Shown piece by piece: positions 16,447 through 28,326 of a DNA stretch of 64,000 bases. The notes beneath the pieces were generated by a model. It was not told the DNA's origin. It ran no database searches and saw only the letters and a program-made list of their open reading frames with translations. Where the stretch lies: NCBI RefSeq assembly GCF_017896165.1, contig NZ_JAFCNB010000006.1, positions 62,001 through 126,000 of the forward strand. The letters are read 5' to 3'. The first letter of the stretch is position 1. Each line of letters opens with the position of its first letter. The position numbers were made by a program, and so were the translations under genes. Source of the DNA: Microbispora oryzae (GTDB lineage Bacteria > Actinomycetota > Actinomycetes > Streptosporangiales > Streptosporangiaceae).

Positions 16447-17826
16447 TCAGCGATCGGGAGCGCCGTCCGCTCTGCCGCCCGAAGCGCCGTCCACCGTGCC
16501 GTCAGCTGGGCCGTCAGGCGGGGTTTCCCCCGGGCCGGCCGGTCCGCGGGCCGTGGAGGTGACGCGGACCCGGGCCACCCGGCGGCCGTCCATCTCGGTC
16601 ACGGTCAGCTTGACGCCGGGCCCGTCCGCCGCCTCTCCGCAGTCGGGCAGATGGCCGAGGCTCGCCATGATGTAGCCACCCAGGGTCTCGTACGGGCCGT
16701 CGGGCAGGCGGACCCCCGTCTGCGAGGCGAACTCGTCGAGGTTGACCAGCCCCTCGATCTCCATGTCTCCCGCGATCAGGCGGACGGCCTCGCCGTCGTC
16801 GTCGTATTCGTCCCTGATGTCGCCGACCAGCTCCTCGACCAGGTCTTCCAGAGTGACGATGCCCGAGGTGCCGCCGTACTCGTCGACGACGATCGCGAGG
16901 TGGTGGCCCTCGTCGCGCATCTCGGCCAGCGTCGCCAGCACCCGCTTGCTCACGGGAACCAGCTTCACCGGGCGGATGGGCACGAGTTCGCTGATCGGCT
17001 CGATCCGTCCGGTAAGCACCGGATCGAGCAGGTCGCGCACGTGGACGAAGCCGATGATGTCGTCGTAGGAGTCACGGTAGACGGGGAACCGCGAGTGCGG
17101 CATCGCCGCCGCCAGCACCGCGGCCTCCGCCAGCGGCGTGTCCGCGGACATGAACTCGACCTCGGTGCGCGGCAGCAGCACCTCCCTGAGCTGGCGCTTT
17201 CCCGCGGCGAACACCTCAGCGATCACATCGCGCTCGTCCTGGGTGAGCTCCTTGTGGCCGACGACCATGTCGCGGAGCTCCTCGGTCGTCATGGCCGCCC
17301 GGTCCGCCGAGGGGTTGCCGCCCAGCAGCCGGACGATGCCGTTCGTCGACATCGACAGCACCCAGATGACCGGCCGCGACAGCGTCGCGATGCGGTCGAG
17401 CAGCGGCGCCACCATCAGCGACAGGCTCTCCGCCCGCTGCCGCCCGAGCCGTTTGGGGGCCAGCTCCCCCAGCACCAGACTCACGTACGAGATGGCCAGG
17501 GTGACGGTCACGAACGCCACCGGACCGGCGACGCTCTCGTCGAACCCCCACTGCCGCAGGACGGGCGAGAGCCGTCCCGCGAGCCGGTCGGCGCCCAGCG
17601 CGGCCGACAGGACCGTGGCCACGGTCACCCCGACCTGGATGGCGGACAGGAACCGGTTGGGGTCGCGGGCGAGCTTCTGCACCCGCGCCCCGCGACGGCC
17701 CTCCCCGCTGAGGCGGCGGATCTGGCTCTCCCGGAGAGACACCATGGCCATCTCCGCGGCCGCGAAGAACCCGCCGATCACAATGAATATCAGGACCAGG
17801 CCGATGGTCACCGCGACGTTGCCCAC
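16447..17826 (-). CDS. CNNM/CBS-domain membrane transporter (hemolysin C/CorC family)
   Basis: Membrane protein of the CNNM family linked to magnesium or cobalt efflux. 459 residues: DUF21 transmembrane domain (about 1-190, starting [21 protein letters not shown]), two CBS repeats (about 210-330, including [23 protein letters not shown] and [26 protein letters not shown]), then a CorC_HlyC domain (about 345-425). The Gly/Asp-rich tail after 430 is variable. GTG at 17826 has a weak GGAA upstream. Divergent from galE. Ion specificity cannot be judged. Confidence 0.9.
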   Translation of the reverse strand: MGNVAVTIGLVLIFIVIGGFFAAAEMAMVSLRESQIRRLSGEGRRGARVQKLARDPNRFLSAIQVGVTVATVLSAALGADRLAGRLSPVLRQWGFDESVAGPVAFVTVTLAISYVSLVLGELAPKRLGRQRAESLSLMVAPLLDRIATLSRPVIWVLSMSTNGIVRLLGGNPSADRAAMTTEELRDMVVGHKELTQDERDVIAEVFAAGKRQLREVLLPRTEVEFMSADTPLAEAAVLAAAMPHSRFPVYRDSYDDIIGFVHVRDLLDPVLTGRIEPISELVPIRPVKLVPVSKRVLATLAEMRDEGHHLAIVVDEYGGTSGIVTLEDLVEELVGDIRDEYDDDGEAVRLIAGDMEIEGLVNLDEFASQTGVRLPDGPYETLGGYIMASLGHLPDCGEAADGPGVKLTVTEMDGRRVARVRVTSTARGPAGPGETPPDGPADGTVDGASGGRADGAPDR

Positions 17827-18033
17827 GTCTTGATTCCGTTCAGGGATGTGCTGCGTGTTGGTGCCGAGTGTTCATGCCGTGCGTTCGTGCCGCGTGTCGC
17901 ACCCTCCGGCCGGTGCCCCAGCCGTCCGGCCGTCCGAGTGCGGTACTGCTGGCATTTAACCCGTTCCTCAGGGGAACCGCGTAAGCTGGGCCCAACACAT
18001 ACAGGTTCAAACAATTTCGCACAGGAGTAAACA

Positions 18034-19002
18034 GTGAGGCTGCTGGTTACTGGTGGAGCCGGGTACATCGGCAGCGTCGTCGCGGCCCAGCTCGTCGAGG
18101 AGGGGCACGAGGTCACCGTGCTCGACGACCTGTCGACAGGGCACGCGGACGCCGTGCCGGAGGGCGCCGCCTTCGTGCGGGGGTCCATCACCGACGCCCG
18201 CGGCGTCCTCGACCGGGGGTTCGACGCGGTGCTGCACTTCGCCGCCAAGTCGCTCGTCGGCGAGTCCGTCGAGAAGCCCGGTCTGTACTGGTCCCACAAC
18301 CTCGGCGGCACCCTCGCCCTGCTCGACTCGATGCGGCAGGCGGGCGTGAACCGCATCGTCTTCTCCTCCACCGCCGCCACGTACGGCGAGCCCGAGCACA
18401 CTCCCATCCAGGAGACCGATCCCACCCGGCCCGGCAACCCGTACGGCTCTTCGAAGCTGGCCGTCGACACCGCTCTCGCCGCGTTCGCCGGCCTCTACGG
18501 CCTGGCGCCCGTCAGCCTCCGTTACTTCAACGTCGCCGGAGCGTACGGCCCGTTCCGGGAACGGCACGGGGTGGAGACCCACCTGATCCCCAACGTGCTC
18601 AAGGTCGCGCTCGGCGAGCGCCCGTCGGTGAGCGTCTTCGGCGACGATTACCCGACGCCCGACGGTACCTGCGTCCGGGACTACATCCACGTCGCCGATC
18701 TGGCCAGGGCCCACCTGCTCGCCCTCGGCGCCTGCTCCCCCGGTGAGCACCGGATCTACAACCTGGGCAGCGGCAGCGGCTTCTCCGTGAAGGAGGTGAT
18801 CGACGTCTGCCGTCAGGTCACCGGGCACCCCATCCCCACGGTCGCCGGCCCGCGCAGGCCCGGCGACCCCGCCGTCCTGGTGGCGTCGTCCGAGAAGATC
18901 ATGCGGGAGCTCGGCTGGAAGCCGCAGCGCACCTCCCTCGAAACGATCGTCGCGGACGCCTGGGCGGGCTGCGGAAAGCCAGAAACCGGGCGCGGATTGT
19001 GA
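18034..19002 (+). CDS. galE: UDP-glucose 4-epimerase
   Basis: Interconverts UDP-glucose and UDP-galactose using bound NAD; supplies UDP-sugars for glycolipids and wall polymers. 322 residues. NAD-binding GxxGxxG is TGGAGYIG (6-13); the catalytic S112, Y137 and K141 (PYGSSK) of the extended SDR family are in place. GTG at 18034 follows ACAGGAGTAAACA, a strong ribosome site. It is divergent from the CNNM gene across 207 bp, which contain a GTTCC-TCAGG-GGAAC dyad (17963-17977) and a TAAGCT box (17982-17987). Confidence 0.94.
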   Translation: MRLLVTGGAGYIGSVVAAQLVEEGHEVTVLDDLSTGHADAVPEGAAFVRGSITDARGVLDRGFDAVLHFAAKSLVGESVEKPGLYWSHNLGGTLALLDSMRQAGVNRIVFSSTAATYGEPEHTPIQETDPTRPGNPYGSSKLAVDTALAAFAGLYGLAPVSLRYFNVAGAYGPFRERHGVETHLIPNVLKVALGERPSVSVFGDDYPTPDGTCVRDYIHVADLARAHLLALGACSPGEHRIYNLGSGSGFSVKEVIDVCRQVTGHPIPTVAGPRRPGDPAVLVASSEKIMRELGWKPQRTSLETIVADAWAGCGKPETGRGL

Positions 19003-19069
19003 TGAGATCGTCTCTTACCGTACGGCCCCGACGAGAAGGGCCGGTGTGCGCCGGTCCATGAGGTGAGTC

Positions 19070-19360
19070 ATGAGAGCGCTTCCCCCGTTGATCGCCCGGG
19101 CGGCCCTGTCCGCCGTCGTCCTGCTCGGAAGCGCTCTTGCCGCCGCGGCCGTGCTGTTCGTGACCGGGCCCGTCACTGGGGCCGCGTCCGCGGTCCCGCA
19201 CCACCTGTCCGCCACGGTGGACTCCGCCAGCGTCGATTCCGGCACGGCCGATTCCGGCACGGTCGATTCCAGCACCGCCGGTTCCGGCACCGCCGACTCA
19301 ACCGCCGTCGGGTCGACCAGGGAGACTCCGTGCGAACCGGCCGGCCGCCCGGTCCGGTGA
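19070..19360 (+). CDS. Small secreted Ser/Thr/Asp-rich repeat protein
   Basis: 96 residues. MRALPPLIARAALSAVVLLGSALAAAAVLFVTG looks like a signal peptide or single membrane anchor. The rest is low-complexity, with S-G-T-A/V-D pentapeptides encoded by 15-bp repeats, and a short tail with one Cys. GAGGTGAGTC precedes the ATG at 19070. It follows galE by 67 nt on the same strand. No known family. The opposite strand also has an open frame with VPES repeats but no start site or signal peptide, so the plus strand is preferred. A mere by-product of a repeat cannot be excluded. Confidence 0.5.
   Translation: MRALPPLIARAALSAVVLLGSALAAAAVLFVTGPVTGAASAVPHHLSATVDSASVDSGTADSGTVDSSTAGSGTADSTAVGSTRETPCEPAGRPVR
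19235..19294 (+). repeat. 15-bp tandem repeat in the small secreted gene
   Basis: Four consecutive 15-bp units near GATTCCGGCACGGCC, with a degraded fifth, encoding D/G-S-G/S-T-A/V. Confidence 0.85.
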
Positions 19361-19367
19361 TGCGCGG

Positions 19368-20198
19368 TCAGCCGCGACGCAGGGCGACGCGCATGCGGGC
19401 CCGGTTGTTCTCCGGGCGCCGGTCGCCGAAGCGGCGGGAGTAGACCGTCGCCATCGTCGCCACGGCGTGGCATGCGCGCGAGGGCACGCGGAAGACGAGC
19501 TTGAGCAGTCCGCTCGACCCGGAGCGGATCGGGGGCATGGCACAGCCGACGAAGTCCCGGCCGCCGCGGCAGCGCCCGCCCGCGGCCGACACGAGCCGCG
19601 CCTGACGGGGCTGGAAGAAGACGTACGCGTCCCGGACGACACGCGGGCCCCGGTTGCGCACCTCGGCCCGCACGGAGAACCAGTGCCCCGGCCGGGTGTA
19701 CGGGGTCGAGGAACGGAACCGGACCGCCAGGTCGGCCCCGCCGTCGACCCGGGTCACGACGTCGGCCGTGTTGTCGCCCTCGTGGCCGTCCACGACCTCG
19801 GAGGACAGGCTCGCCCGGGCCTGGAGCGGACCGTGCGCCCCCGGGCGGACGACCCCGGTGATCGTCATGCCGCCGGAGCCGCCCGACACGACGTCCCTGG
19901 CGGACCGGCAGACGACCTGCGACCAGCCGCGCTCCGGCCGGCACTCGGCGACGTCCACGTTCACGACCTGGAAGTCCTGCGGCAGCTCCACGCGCAGCAC
20001 TGGAAGGACGGCGTCTCCCGGACCCTTGTTGTGCACGGTGACCCGGTACGTCAGCGGCTGGCCCGGCTGCGCGACCCGCGGCGACGCGGAGATGCCGACC
20101 GAGAGGTCCGCCGTTCCCCACTGATCGGCCGCGACCGCCGGTTGCGGCACTCCGGCGACGAATACGCAGACCAAACCCGTGACGACCCTGTGACCCAT
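19368..20198 (-). CDS. Secreted protein with DUF11-like/Ig-like repeats
   Basis: 276 residues. A signal peptide (MGHRVVTGLVCVFVAGVPQPAVAAD) is followed by two beta-sandwich modules: ADLSVGISASPRVAQPGQPLTYRVTVHNKGPG (about 32-63) and ADLAVRFRSSTPYTRPGHWFSVRAEVRNRGP (about 140-170). The pattern N-x-GP after a conserved Y-x-V-x-V-x-N is that of DUF11/CARDB cell-surface repeats. The second half has paired Cys (CRGGRDFVGC, ACHA), possible disulphides. The ATG at 20198 follows GGGGGAG. It ends 8 nt from the convergent small secreted gene. Surface adhesion or matrix function is possible but unproven. Confidence 0.75.
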   Translation of the reverse strand: MGHRVVTGLVCVFVAGVPQPAVAADQWGTADLSVGISASPRVAQPGQPLTYRVTVHNKGPGDAVLPVLRVELPQDFQVVNVDVAECRPERGWSQVVCRSARDVVSGGSGGMTITGVVRPGAHGPLQARASLSSEVVDGHEGDNTADVVTRVDGGADLAVRFRSSTPYTRPGHWFSVRAEVRNRGPRVVRDAYVFFQPRQARLVSAAGGRCRGGRDFVGCAMPPIRSGSSGLLKLVFRVPSRACHAVATMATVYSRRFGDRRPENNRARMRVALRRG

Positions 20199-20335
20199 GC
20201 CGCTCCCCCGAACGCTCGCGATCAATTCAACCGTGCCCGGCGGGCCGGGGATCCGGCGACACGCCGCGTGGGAACGGGCATCTCGCGAGCTGAGGCGGCC
20301 CGCGGCGCCGGACGGCGGAGGTGGGGAACGCCCCC

Positions 20336-22282
<1,947 letters not shown>

Positions 22283-22433
22283 CCAGCGTCCCCACGTTCG
22301 GCAAAGTACGTGCCAGCAGAACTTTACGTCTCCTCGCGGGGGCGTCGGTCGGCCATGACAGCGGCGGAGGGGGCCGCCCGGCGGCGACCCCCATGTTTGT
22401 CACGTGTCGACGACGAAGTTCGACCGGCGCCTA

Positions 22434-22856
22434 TCAGGCCCAGGGGGGCGTCAGCGGCCCTTCGCCGGTGGTGACCAGCCGGTGGCGGCTGCCGTTGATG
22501 AAGAAGTTCCAGCCGTCGGCGCAGTTGTCGAAGCACTCGAAGCCGGGGACGAGCCCCACGTGGGTGAAGCGGACCTCGGTCCGGTCACCCGTCCGGGCGA
22601 CCGTCGTGCCGGCCCCGTCGGGGACGAGAGTGAACTCGACGTAGGTGCGACGCGGATCTTCCTCGGGCAGGCCGTTGATGCCCCACGTGTAGCCGAAGAC
22701 CGTTTTCGGTTCGACCCGCTCGACGCGCAGGTGCGCCTGGTCGCCCGTGTCCCAGGTCAGCGTGGCGGTGCCACCGACCCGGAGGTCGATCTCGGCCTTG
22801 TCGCCGAACCAGCCGCCGAGCCCCTCGGCGGTCGTGATGGGGGGGGTGAGCGCCGT
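22434..22856 (-). pseudogene. AHSA1/SRPBCC domain gene, 5'-truncated
   Basis: An open frame of about 140 codons reads TTAEGLGGWFGDKAEIDLRVGG, later FTHVGLVPGFECFDNCADGW and NFFINGSRHRLVTTGEG, the pattern of START-like AHSA1 proteins (150-160 residues). About 20 N-terminal residues are missing: the frame is closed by TGA at 22859-22857, just after a run of eight C (minus strand, 22839-22846), and contains no ATG, GTG or TTG before the conserved core. It begins about 10 nt after the stop of the frameshifted monooxygenase. I read it as a decayed gene, or as one damaged by an error in the homopolymer. Molecular role of the intact family: ligand binding, often unknown. Confidence 0.7.
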
Positions 22857-22866
22857 TCAGGCGAAA

Positions 22867-24479
<1,613 letters not shown>

Positions 24480-24540
24480 CTACAAGCCCGGACGTCATCC
24501 CGTCCAATCCTTTTCCAGCCACGTGATCACGACGGCCCAA

Positions 24541-24568
24541 ACAGACCGCCCACAGACCGCCCACAGAC
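24541..24568. repeat. 11-bp direct repeats beside the icd terminator
   Basis: ACAGACCGCCC occurs twice in direct tandem (24541-24551, 24552-24562), followed by a partial third copy ACAGAC. It lies between the leader region of the monooxygenase and the icd terminator. No function is evident. Confidence 0.6.
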
Positions 24569-24574
24569 GCGAAA

Positions 24575-24612
24575 CGGCCCCTACCTGACGGCAGAACCGC
24601 AGGTAGGGGCCG
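24575..24612 (-). terminator. Rho-independent terminator of icd
   Basis: CGGCCCCTACCTG and CAGGTAGGGGCCG form a perfect 13-bp stem with a 12-nt loop. It begins 8 nt after the icd stop and is followed on the minus strand by GTTTCG. It is one of the clearest terminators in the window. Confidence 0.85.
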
Positions 24613-24619
24613 ATTCCAA

Positions 24620-25837
24620 CTAGGCGGACATCTTCTTCTTCAGGTTCTCGTCGAGCGCGGCGAGGAAGTCCTGCGTGGTCAGCCACTCGGCGTCGCCGCC
24701 CACGAGGAGCGCCAGGTCCTTGGTCATCTGGCCGCCCTCGACGGTCTCGACGCAGACCTGCTCCAGCTTCTCCGCGAAGTCGATGACCTCGGGCTGGTTG
24801 TCGAGCTTGCCGCGGTGCTGCAGGCCCCGGGTCCACGCGAAGATCGACGCGATCGGGTTGGTGGAGGTCGGCTTGCCCTGCTGGTGCTGCCGGTAGTGAC
24901 GGGTCACCGTGCCGTGGGCGGCCTCGGCCTCGACCGTGCGGCCGTCCGGGGTCATCAGCACGCTGGTCATCAGGCCCAGCGAGCCGAAGCCCTGCGCGAC
25001 GGTGTCGGACTGGACGTCGCCGTCGTAGTTCTTGGCCGCCCAGACGTAGCCACCCTCCCACTTGAGGGCGGCGGCCACCATGTCGTCGATCAGGCGGTGC
25101 TCGTAGGTGAGCCCGGCGGCCTCGAAGTCGGTCTTGAACTCGGTCTCGTACACCTCGGCGAAGATGTCCTTGAACCGGCCGTCGTACGCCTTGAGGATCG
25201 TGTTCTTGGTGGACAGGTAGACGGGGAAGCCGCGGCTGAGGCCGTACCGCATGGAGGCGCGGGCGAAGTCGCGGATCGACTCGTCGAGGTTGTACATCGC
25301 GAGCGCGACGCCGGAGCCGGGGAAGTCGAAGACGTTGAGCTCGATGGGGTCGCTGCCGTCCTTCGGGGTGAAGGTCATGGTCAGCGTGCCCTCGCCGGGG
25401 ATCTTGAGGTCGGTGGCGCGGTACTGGTCGCCGAACGCGTGACGGCCGACCACGATCGGCTTGGTCCACCCGGGCACGAGCCGCGGCACGTTGGACATGA
25501 TGATCGGCTCACGGAAGATCACACCGCCGAGGATGTTGCGGATCGTCCCGTTCGGCGACTTCCACATCTTCTTGAGGCCGAACTCCTCGACCCGCGCCTC
25601 GTCCGGCGTGATCGTCGCGCACTTCACACCCACGCCGTACTGCTTGATGGCGTTGGCCGCGTCGATCGTCACCTGGTCGTCGGTGGCGTCACGGTGCTCG
25701 ATGCCGAGGTCGTAGTACTTCAGGTCGACGTCGAGGTAGGGCAGGATCAGCTGGTCCTTGATGAACTGCCAGATGATCCGGGTCATCTCGTCGCCGTCGA
25801 GCTCGACGACCGGGCCGGCTACCTTGATCTTGGGCAT
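24620..25837 (-). CDS. icd: NADP-dependent isocitrate dehydrogenase (homodimeric type)
   Basis: TCA-cycle enzyme oxidising isocitrate to 2-oxoglutarate with NADP. 405 residues, the length of the eukaryote-like dimeric subfamily also common in actinobacteria. Conserved stretches are [14 protein letters not shown] at the start, the substrate loop [33 protein letters not shown], and [11 protein letters not shown] followed by [16 protein letters not shown]. Start ATG 25837 follows AAGGGGAACC. It stands 94 nt downstream of the DUF3017 gene. In Streptomyces this position follows mdh, which is absent here. Confidence 0.97.
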   Translation of the reverse strand: MPKIKVAGPVVELDGDEMTRIIWQFIKDQLILPYLDVDLKYYDLGIEHRDATDDQVTIDAANAIKQYGVGVKCATITPDEARVEEFGLKKMWKSPNGTIRNILGGVIFREPIIMSNVPRLVPGWTKPIVVGRHAFGDQYRATDLKIPGEGTLTMTFTPKDGSDPIELNVFDFPGSGVALAMYNLDESIRDFARASMRYGLSRGFPVYLSTKNTILKAYDGRFKDIFAEVYETEFKTDFEAAGLTYEHRLIDDMVAAALKWEGGYVWAAKNYDGDVQSDTVAQGFGSLGLMTSVLMTPDGRTVEAEAAHGTVTRHYRQHQQGKPTSTNPIASIFAWTRGLQHRGKLDNQPEVIDFAEKLEQVCVETVEGGQMTKDLALLVGGDAEWLTTQDFLAALDENLKKKMSA

Positions 25838-25931
25838 GCGTGGGGTTCCCCTTCTGAACTAACTGGCCGGACAGTCCCTTTTGAGGCTCACTGGCCGTCG
25901 AGGCTATCGGACGGGCCGAACGCGCCCGTGA

Positions 25932-26276
25932 CTAGGTGTTGTGCAGGTGGACGAGCAGCAGCAGCGACCCCACCACGAGGGCGCCACCCAGGCCCGCCAT
26001 CACCAGGGTGTCGACCTTGCGGGTACGGACGGTGAGCAGCCCGGCCCGGGAGTCCGAAACGTTCAGCCGGATCAGCGCGCCGACGACCAGGGCCGACCCG
26101 ATGATCGCCCCGCCCGCGGCCAGCCGCACGCCGAGCGCGATCGCGCCCAGTCCCGTCGCCGCGCCCGCCAGCACCAGCAGGTACGGCCCCCAGGCCAATC
26201 TTCCGCCGCTCGCCTTCACGTCCTCGCCCCGGCCCGCCGATGGGGCCCGGCGGGTTCGCCGGGCCGTTGGTGTCAT
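25932..26276 (-). CDS. DUF3017 small membrane protein
   Basis: 114 residues. A basic N-terminus rich in Arg is followed by three to four hydrophobic helices (about 28-48, 50-70, 88-110) with the conserved RVRTVKVDTLV-like segment (here LLTVRTRKVDTLVMAG). It resembles DUF3017, an actinobacterial membrane family of unknown role that usually sits between folD and mdh. Here it is between citrate synthase (9 nt upstream) and icd (94 nt downstream), so co-transcription is probable. Confidence 0.75.
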   Translation of the reverse strand: MTPTARRTRRAPSAGRGEDVKASGGRLAWGPYLLVLAGAATGLGAIALGVRLAAGGAIIGSALVVGALIRLNVSDSRAGLLTVRTRKVDTLVMAGLGGALVVGSLLLLVHLHNT

Positions 26277-26285
26277 CCCCAGCCG

Positions 26286-27407
26286 TCACCGCTCGTCGAT
26301 GGGCACCCATTTCTGGTCGTGCTCGCCGACATACTCGCTGTCCGGCCGGATCAGCCGGTTGTCGGCGTGCTGCTCGATCACATGGGCGGTCCACCCCGCC
26401 ATCCGGCTGACGGAGAACACCGGAGTGAAAAGGTCGGTGGGGATGCCTAGGTAGTGGTACACCGTCGCGGCGTAGAAGTCCACGTTCGGATAGAGGCCCT
26501 TCTCCGCGAGGACGACCTCCTCCATCTCCCGGGACATCCGGAAGTAGGTGTCGTCGCCCGACGCCTCGCCGAGCTCACGCGACATCCGGCGCAGGTGCGT
26601 CGCTCGCGGGTCCTCCGTCTTGTAGACGCGGTGCCCGAAACCCATGATCTTCTGCCCGGCCGCCAGCTTCTCCCGTACGGCCCGTGCCACGCCGTTCGGG
26701 TCGATCGCCTCAAGCGTGCGCATGACCTGCTCGTTCGCCCCGCCGTGCAGGGGACCCTTCAGCGTGCCGATGGCGGCGACGATCGCCGAGTGCATGTCGG
26801 AGAGCGTGGCGGCGCAGACCCTGGCGGCGAACGTCGAGGCGTTCATGGTGTGGTCGGCGTGCAGCACCAGGCAGGTGTCGAAGATCTCGATCTCCCGCTG
26901 CTCCGGCGTCCGCCCGGTGATCTGCATGAGGAAGTTGGCCGCGACGCTGAGCTCGGGATCGGGCTCCGGGACGGACGCCCCGGTCCTGGCCGCGTGGTAG
27001 CGGGCGACGAGGAGCGGCTGCCGCGCGGTCAGCCGGGCCGCCTTGCGGCGGCTCGCGTCCGGAGCGTTCGAGTCCTTGTCGGGATCGTCGGCGCTGGAGA
27101 GGGAGACCAGCGTGCGCAGGGCCTCCATCGGCTCCTGGCTGCCGGCGATCTCCGCGATGTTGGCCTCCACGAGCGGGCCCAGGCGGCGCCCCGCGGCCAG
27201 CTCGGCGCCGTACGCCGCGAGCTGCCGCCGGTCGGGCAGCACGCCGTGCTGCAGCAGGTGGGCGGTCTCCTCGAAGGTGGCACGCCCGGCCAGGTCGTGG
27301 ATGTCGTACCCGCGGTAGAAGAGCCGGCCGGCGACGCCGTCGATGTCACTCAGCGCGGTGGATGCGGCGACGACATCCGCCAGGCCTTTGGTGGGCTTGT
27401 CCGCCAT
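26286..27407 (-). CDS. Citrate synthase (type II actinobacterial, short form)
   Basis: Condenses acetyl-CoA with oxaloacetate; short forms may also act on propionyl-CoA (2-methylcitrate synthase). 373 residues. Active-site elements are the H in LVLHADHTMNAST, the H in KGPLHGGANEQV, the RVYKTEDPRA loop after FGH, and the D in PNVDFYAATVYHYLGIP. ATG 27407 follows GGAGGAAACACTT. The gene is divergent from the FHA regulator and leads the DUF3017-icd transcript, so two consecutive TCA enzymes are co-located. Which of citrate or methylcitrate synthesis it serves cannot be decided from sequence alone. Confidence 0.92.
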   Translation of the reverse strand: MADKPTKGLADVVAASTALSDIDGVAGRLFYRGYDIHDLAGRATFEETAHLLQHGVLPDRRQLAAYGAELAAGRRLGPLVEANIAEIAGSQEPMEALRTLVSLSSADDPDKDSNAPDASRRKAARLTARQPLLVARYHAARTGASVPEPDPELSVAANFLMQITGRTPEQREIEIFDTCLVLHADHTMNASTFAARVCAATLSDMHSAIVAAIGTLKGPLHGGANEQVMRTLEAIDPNGVARAVREKLAAGQKIMGFGHRVYKTEDPRATHLRRMSRELGEASGDDTYFRMSREMEEVVLAEKGLYPNVDFYAATVYHYLGIPTDLFTPVFSVSRMAGWTAHVIEQHADNRLIRPDSEYVGEHDQKWVPIDER

Positions 27408-27588
27408 AAGTGTTTCCTCCGCGTATCTTCCCCCGAAGTCTACCCGTGAGCTGGTAAAGCCCCCCGTGTACGCCCACGCCAAATTCAACGAGGATTCTGC
27501 TTATGGCAAAGGCGATTCCCCATCGCCACGTCTGGGTAAGCCGACGCTGTAGCGAAAGTAACGGCGGGCTACCTGGGGAGGAACTGCC

Positions 27589-28269
27589 GTGGACGGGCCG
27601 TTCATTCGGATCGAGGACAGCGGTGAGATCGTGCCGCTGCGCCCCGATGTCACCACGATCGGTCGCGGCAGGGGCGTGGACGTCCGGCTGACGGATCCGA
27701 GCGTGTCACGGCTGCACGCCGAGTTCGTCCGGCGCGGGCCCTACCTGTACGTCGTGGATCTCGGCCTGTCCCGCAACGGCACCAGGGTGAACGGCAGGCC
27801 GATCGCCAGGCGGGTGCTCGACGACGGCGACGTCGTCTCCTTCGGCGCCGCCCGGGCCCGGGTCGGCGGCATCCCCCGCGAGGACCTCGCGCCCGAGGTC
27901 GAGCTGCGCCGGGCCGCCGCGCCCGAGCTGACGCGCCGCGAGGTTGACGTGCTGACCTCGCTGTGCCGCCCGGCCCTGTCCGACGAGGCGTTCGTGGCGC
28001 CGGCGACGGCTCGGGAGATCGCCGACGACCTCGTGGTGACGGAGGCCGCGGTCAAGCAGCATCTGCTGCGGCTCTACCAGAAGTTCCGCATCCCTGAGGG
28101 AACCAACCGGCGCACCCGGCTCGCCAACGAGGTGGTGGCCCTGGGGCTGGTCCGGCCCACCCCGGTCGTCCCCCCGCAGCGCGCGACCGGGCCGGCGGAG
28201 CCCGACCAGCCGTCCCAGCCGCAGCCCCAGCCCCAGTCGCGCACCTCAGCCGGCCGGCGCGCGTCCTGA
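27589..28269 (+). CDS. FHA domain protein with winged-helix C-terminal half
   Basis: 226 residues. FHA domain about 5-90: TTIGRGRGVDVRLTDPSVSRLHAEF and LSRNGTRVNGRPI carry the G-R, S-x-x-H and N-G residues that read phosphothreonine. The second half (about 105-190) resembles a LuxR/winged-helix DNA-binding segment: LTRREVDVLTSLC, TAREIADDLVVTEAAVKQHLLRLYQKF, then a basic NRRTRLANEV. The tail is Pro/Gln-rich. GTG 27589 follows GGAGGAACTGCC. It could translate Ser/Thr-kinase signals (such as from the kinase at 20336-22282) into transcription. It is divergent from citrate synthase. Confidence 0.82.
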   Translation: MDGPFIRIEDSGEIVPLRPDVTTIGRGRGVDVRLTDPSVSRLHAEFVRRGPYLYVVDLGLSRNGTRVNGRPIARRVLDDGDVVSFGAARARVGGIPREDLAPEVELRRAAAPELTRREVDVLTSLCRPALSDEAFVAPATAREIADDLVVTEAAVKQHLLRLYQKFRIPEGTNRRTRLANEVVALGLVRPTPVVPPQRATGPAEPDQPSQPQPQPQSRTSAGRRAS

Positions 28270-28326
28270 TCCCCGTCAGGGCCGCCGTCCACCAGGCCGG
28301 CTACGCGAGTCCGGCTATACGGCCGT

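Noticed and set aside
17963-17977. GGAAC dyad upstream of galE as an ECF sigma-factor promoter
   Set aside because: No matching CGTT-type -10 box at the right spacing; kept only as an unexplained inverted repeat.
19015-20121. Opposite-strand open frame with VPES repeats across the small secreted gene
   Set aside because: It has no ribosome site or signal peptide and overlaps two better-supported genes; it is the reverse reading of the 15-bp repeat.
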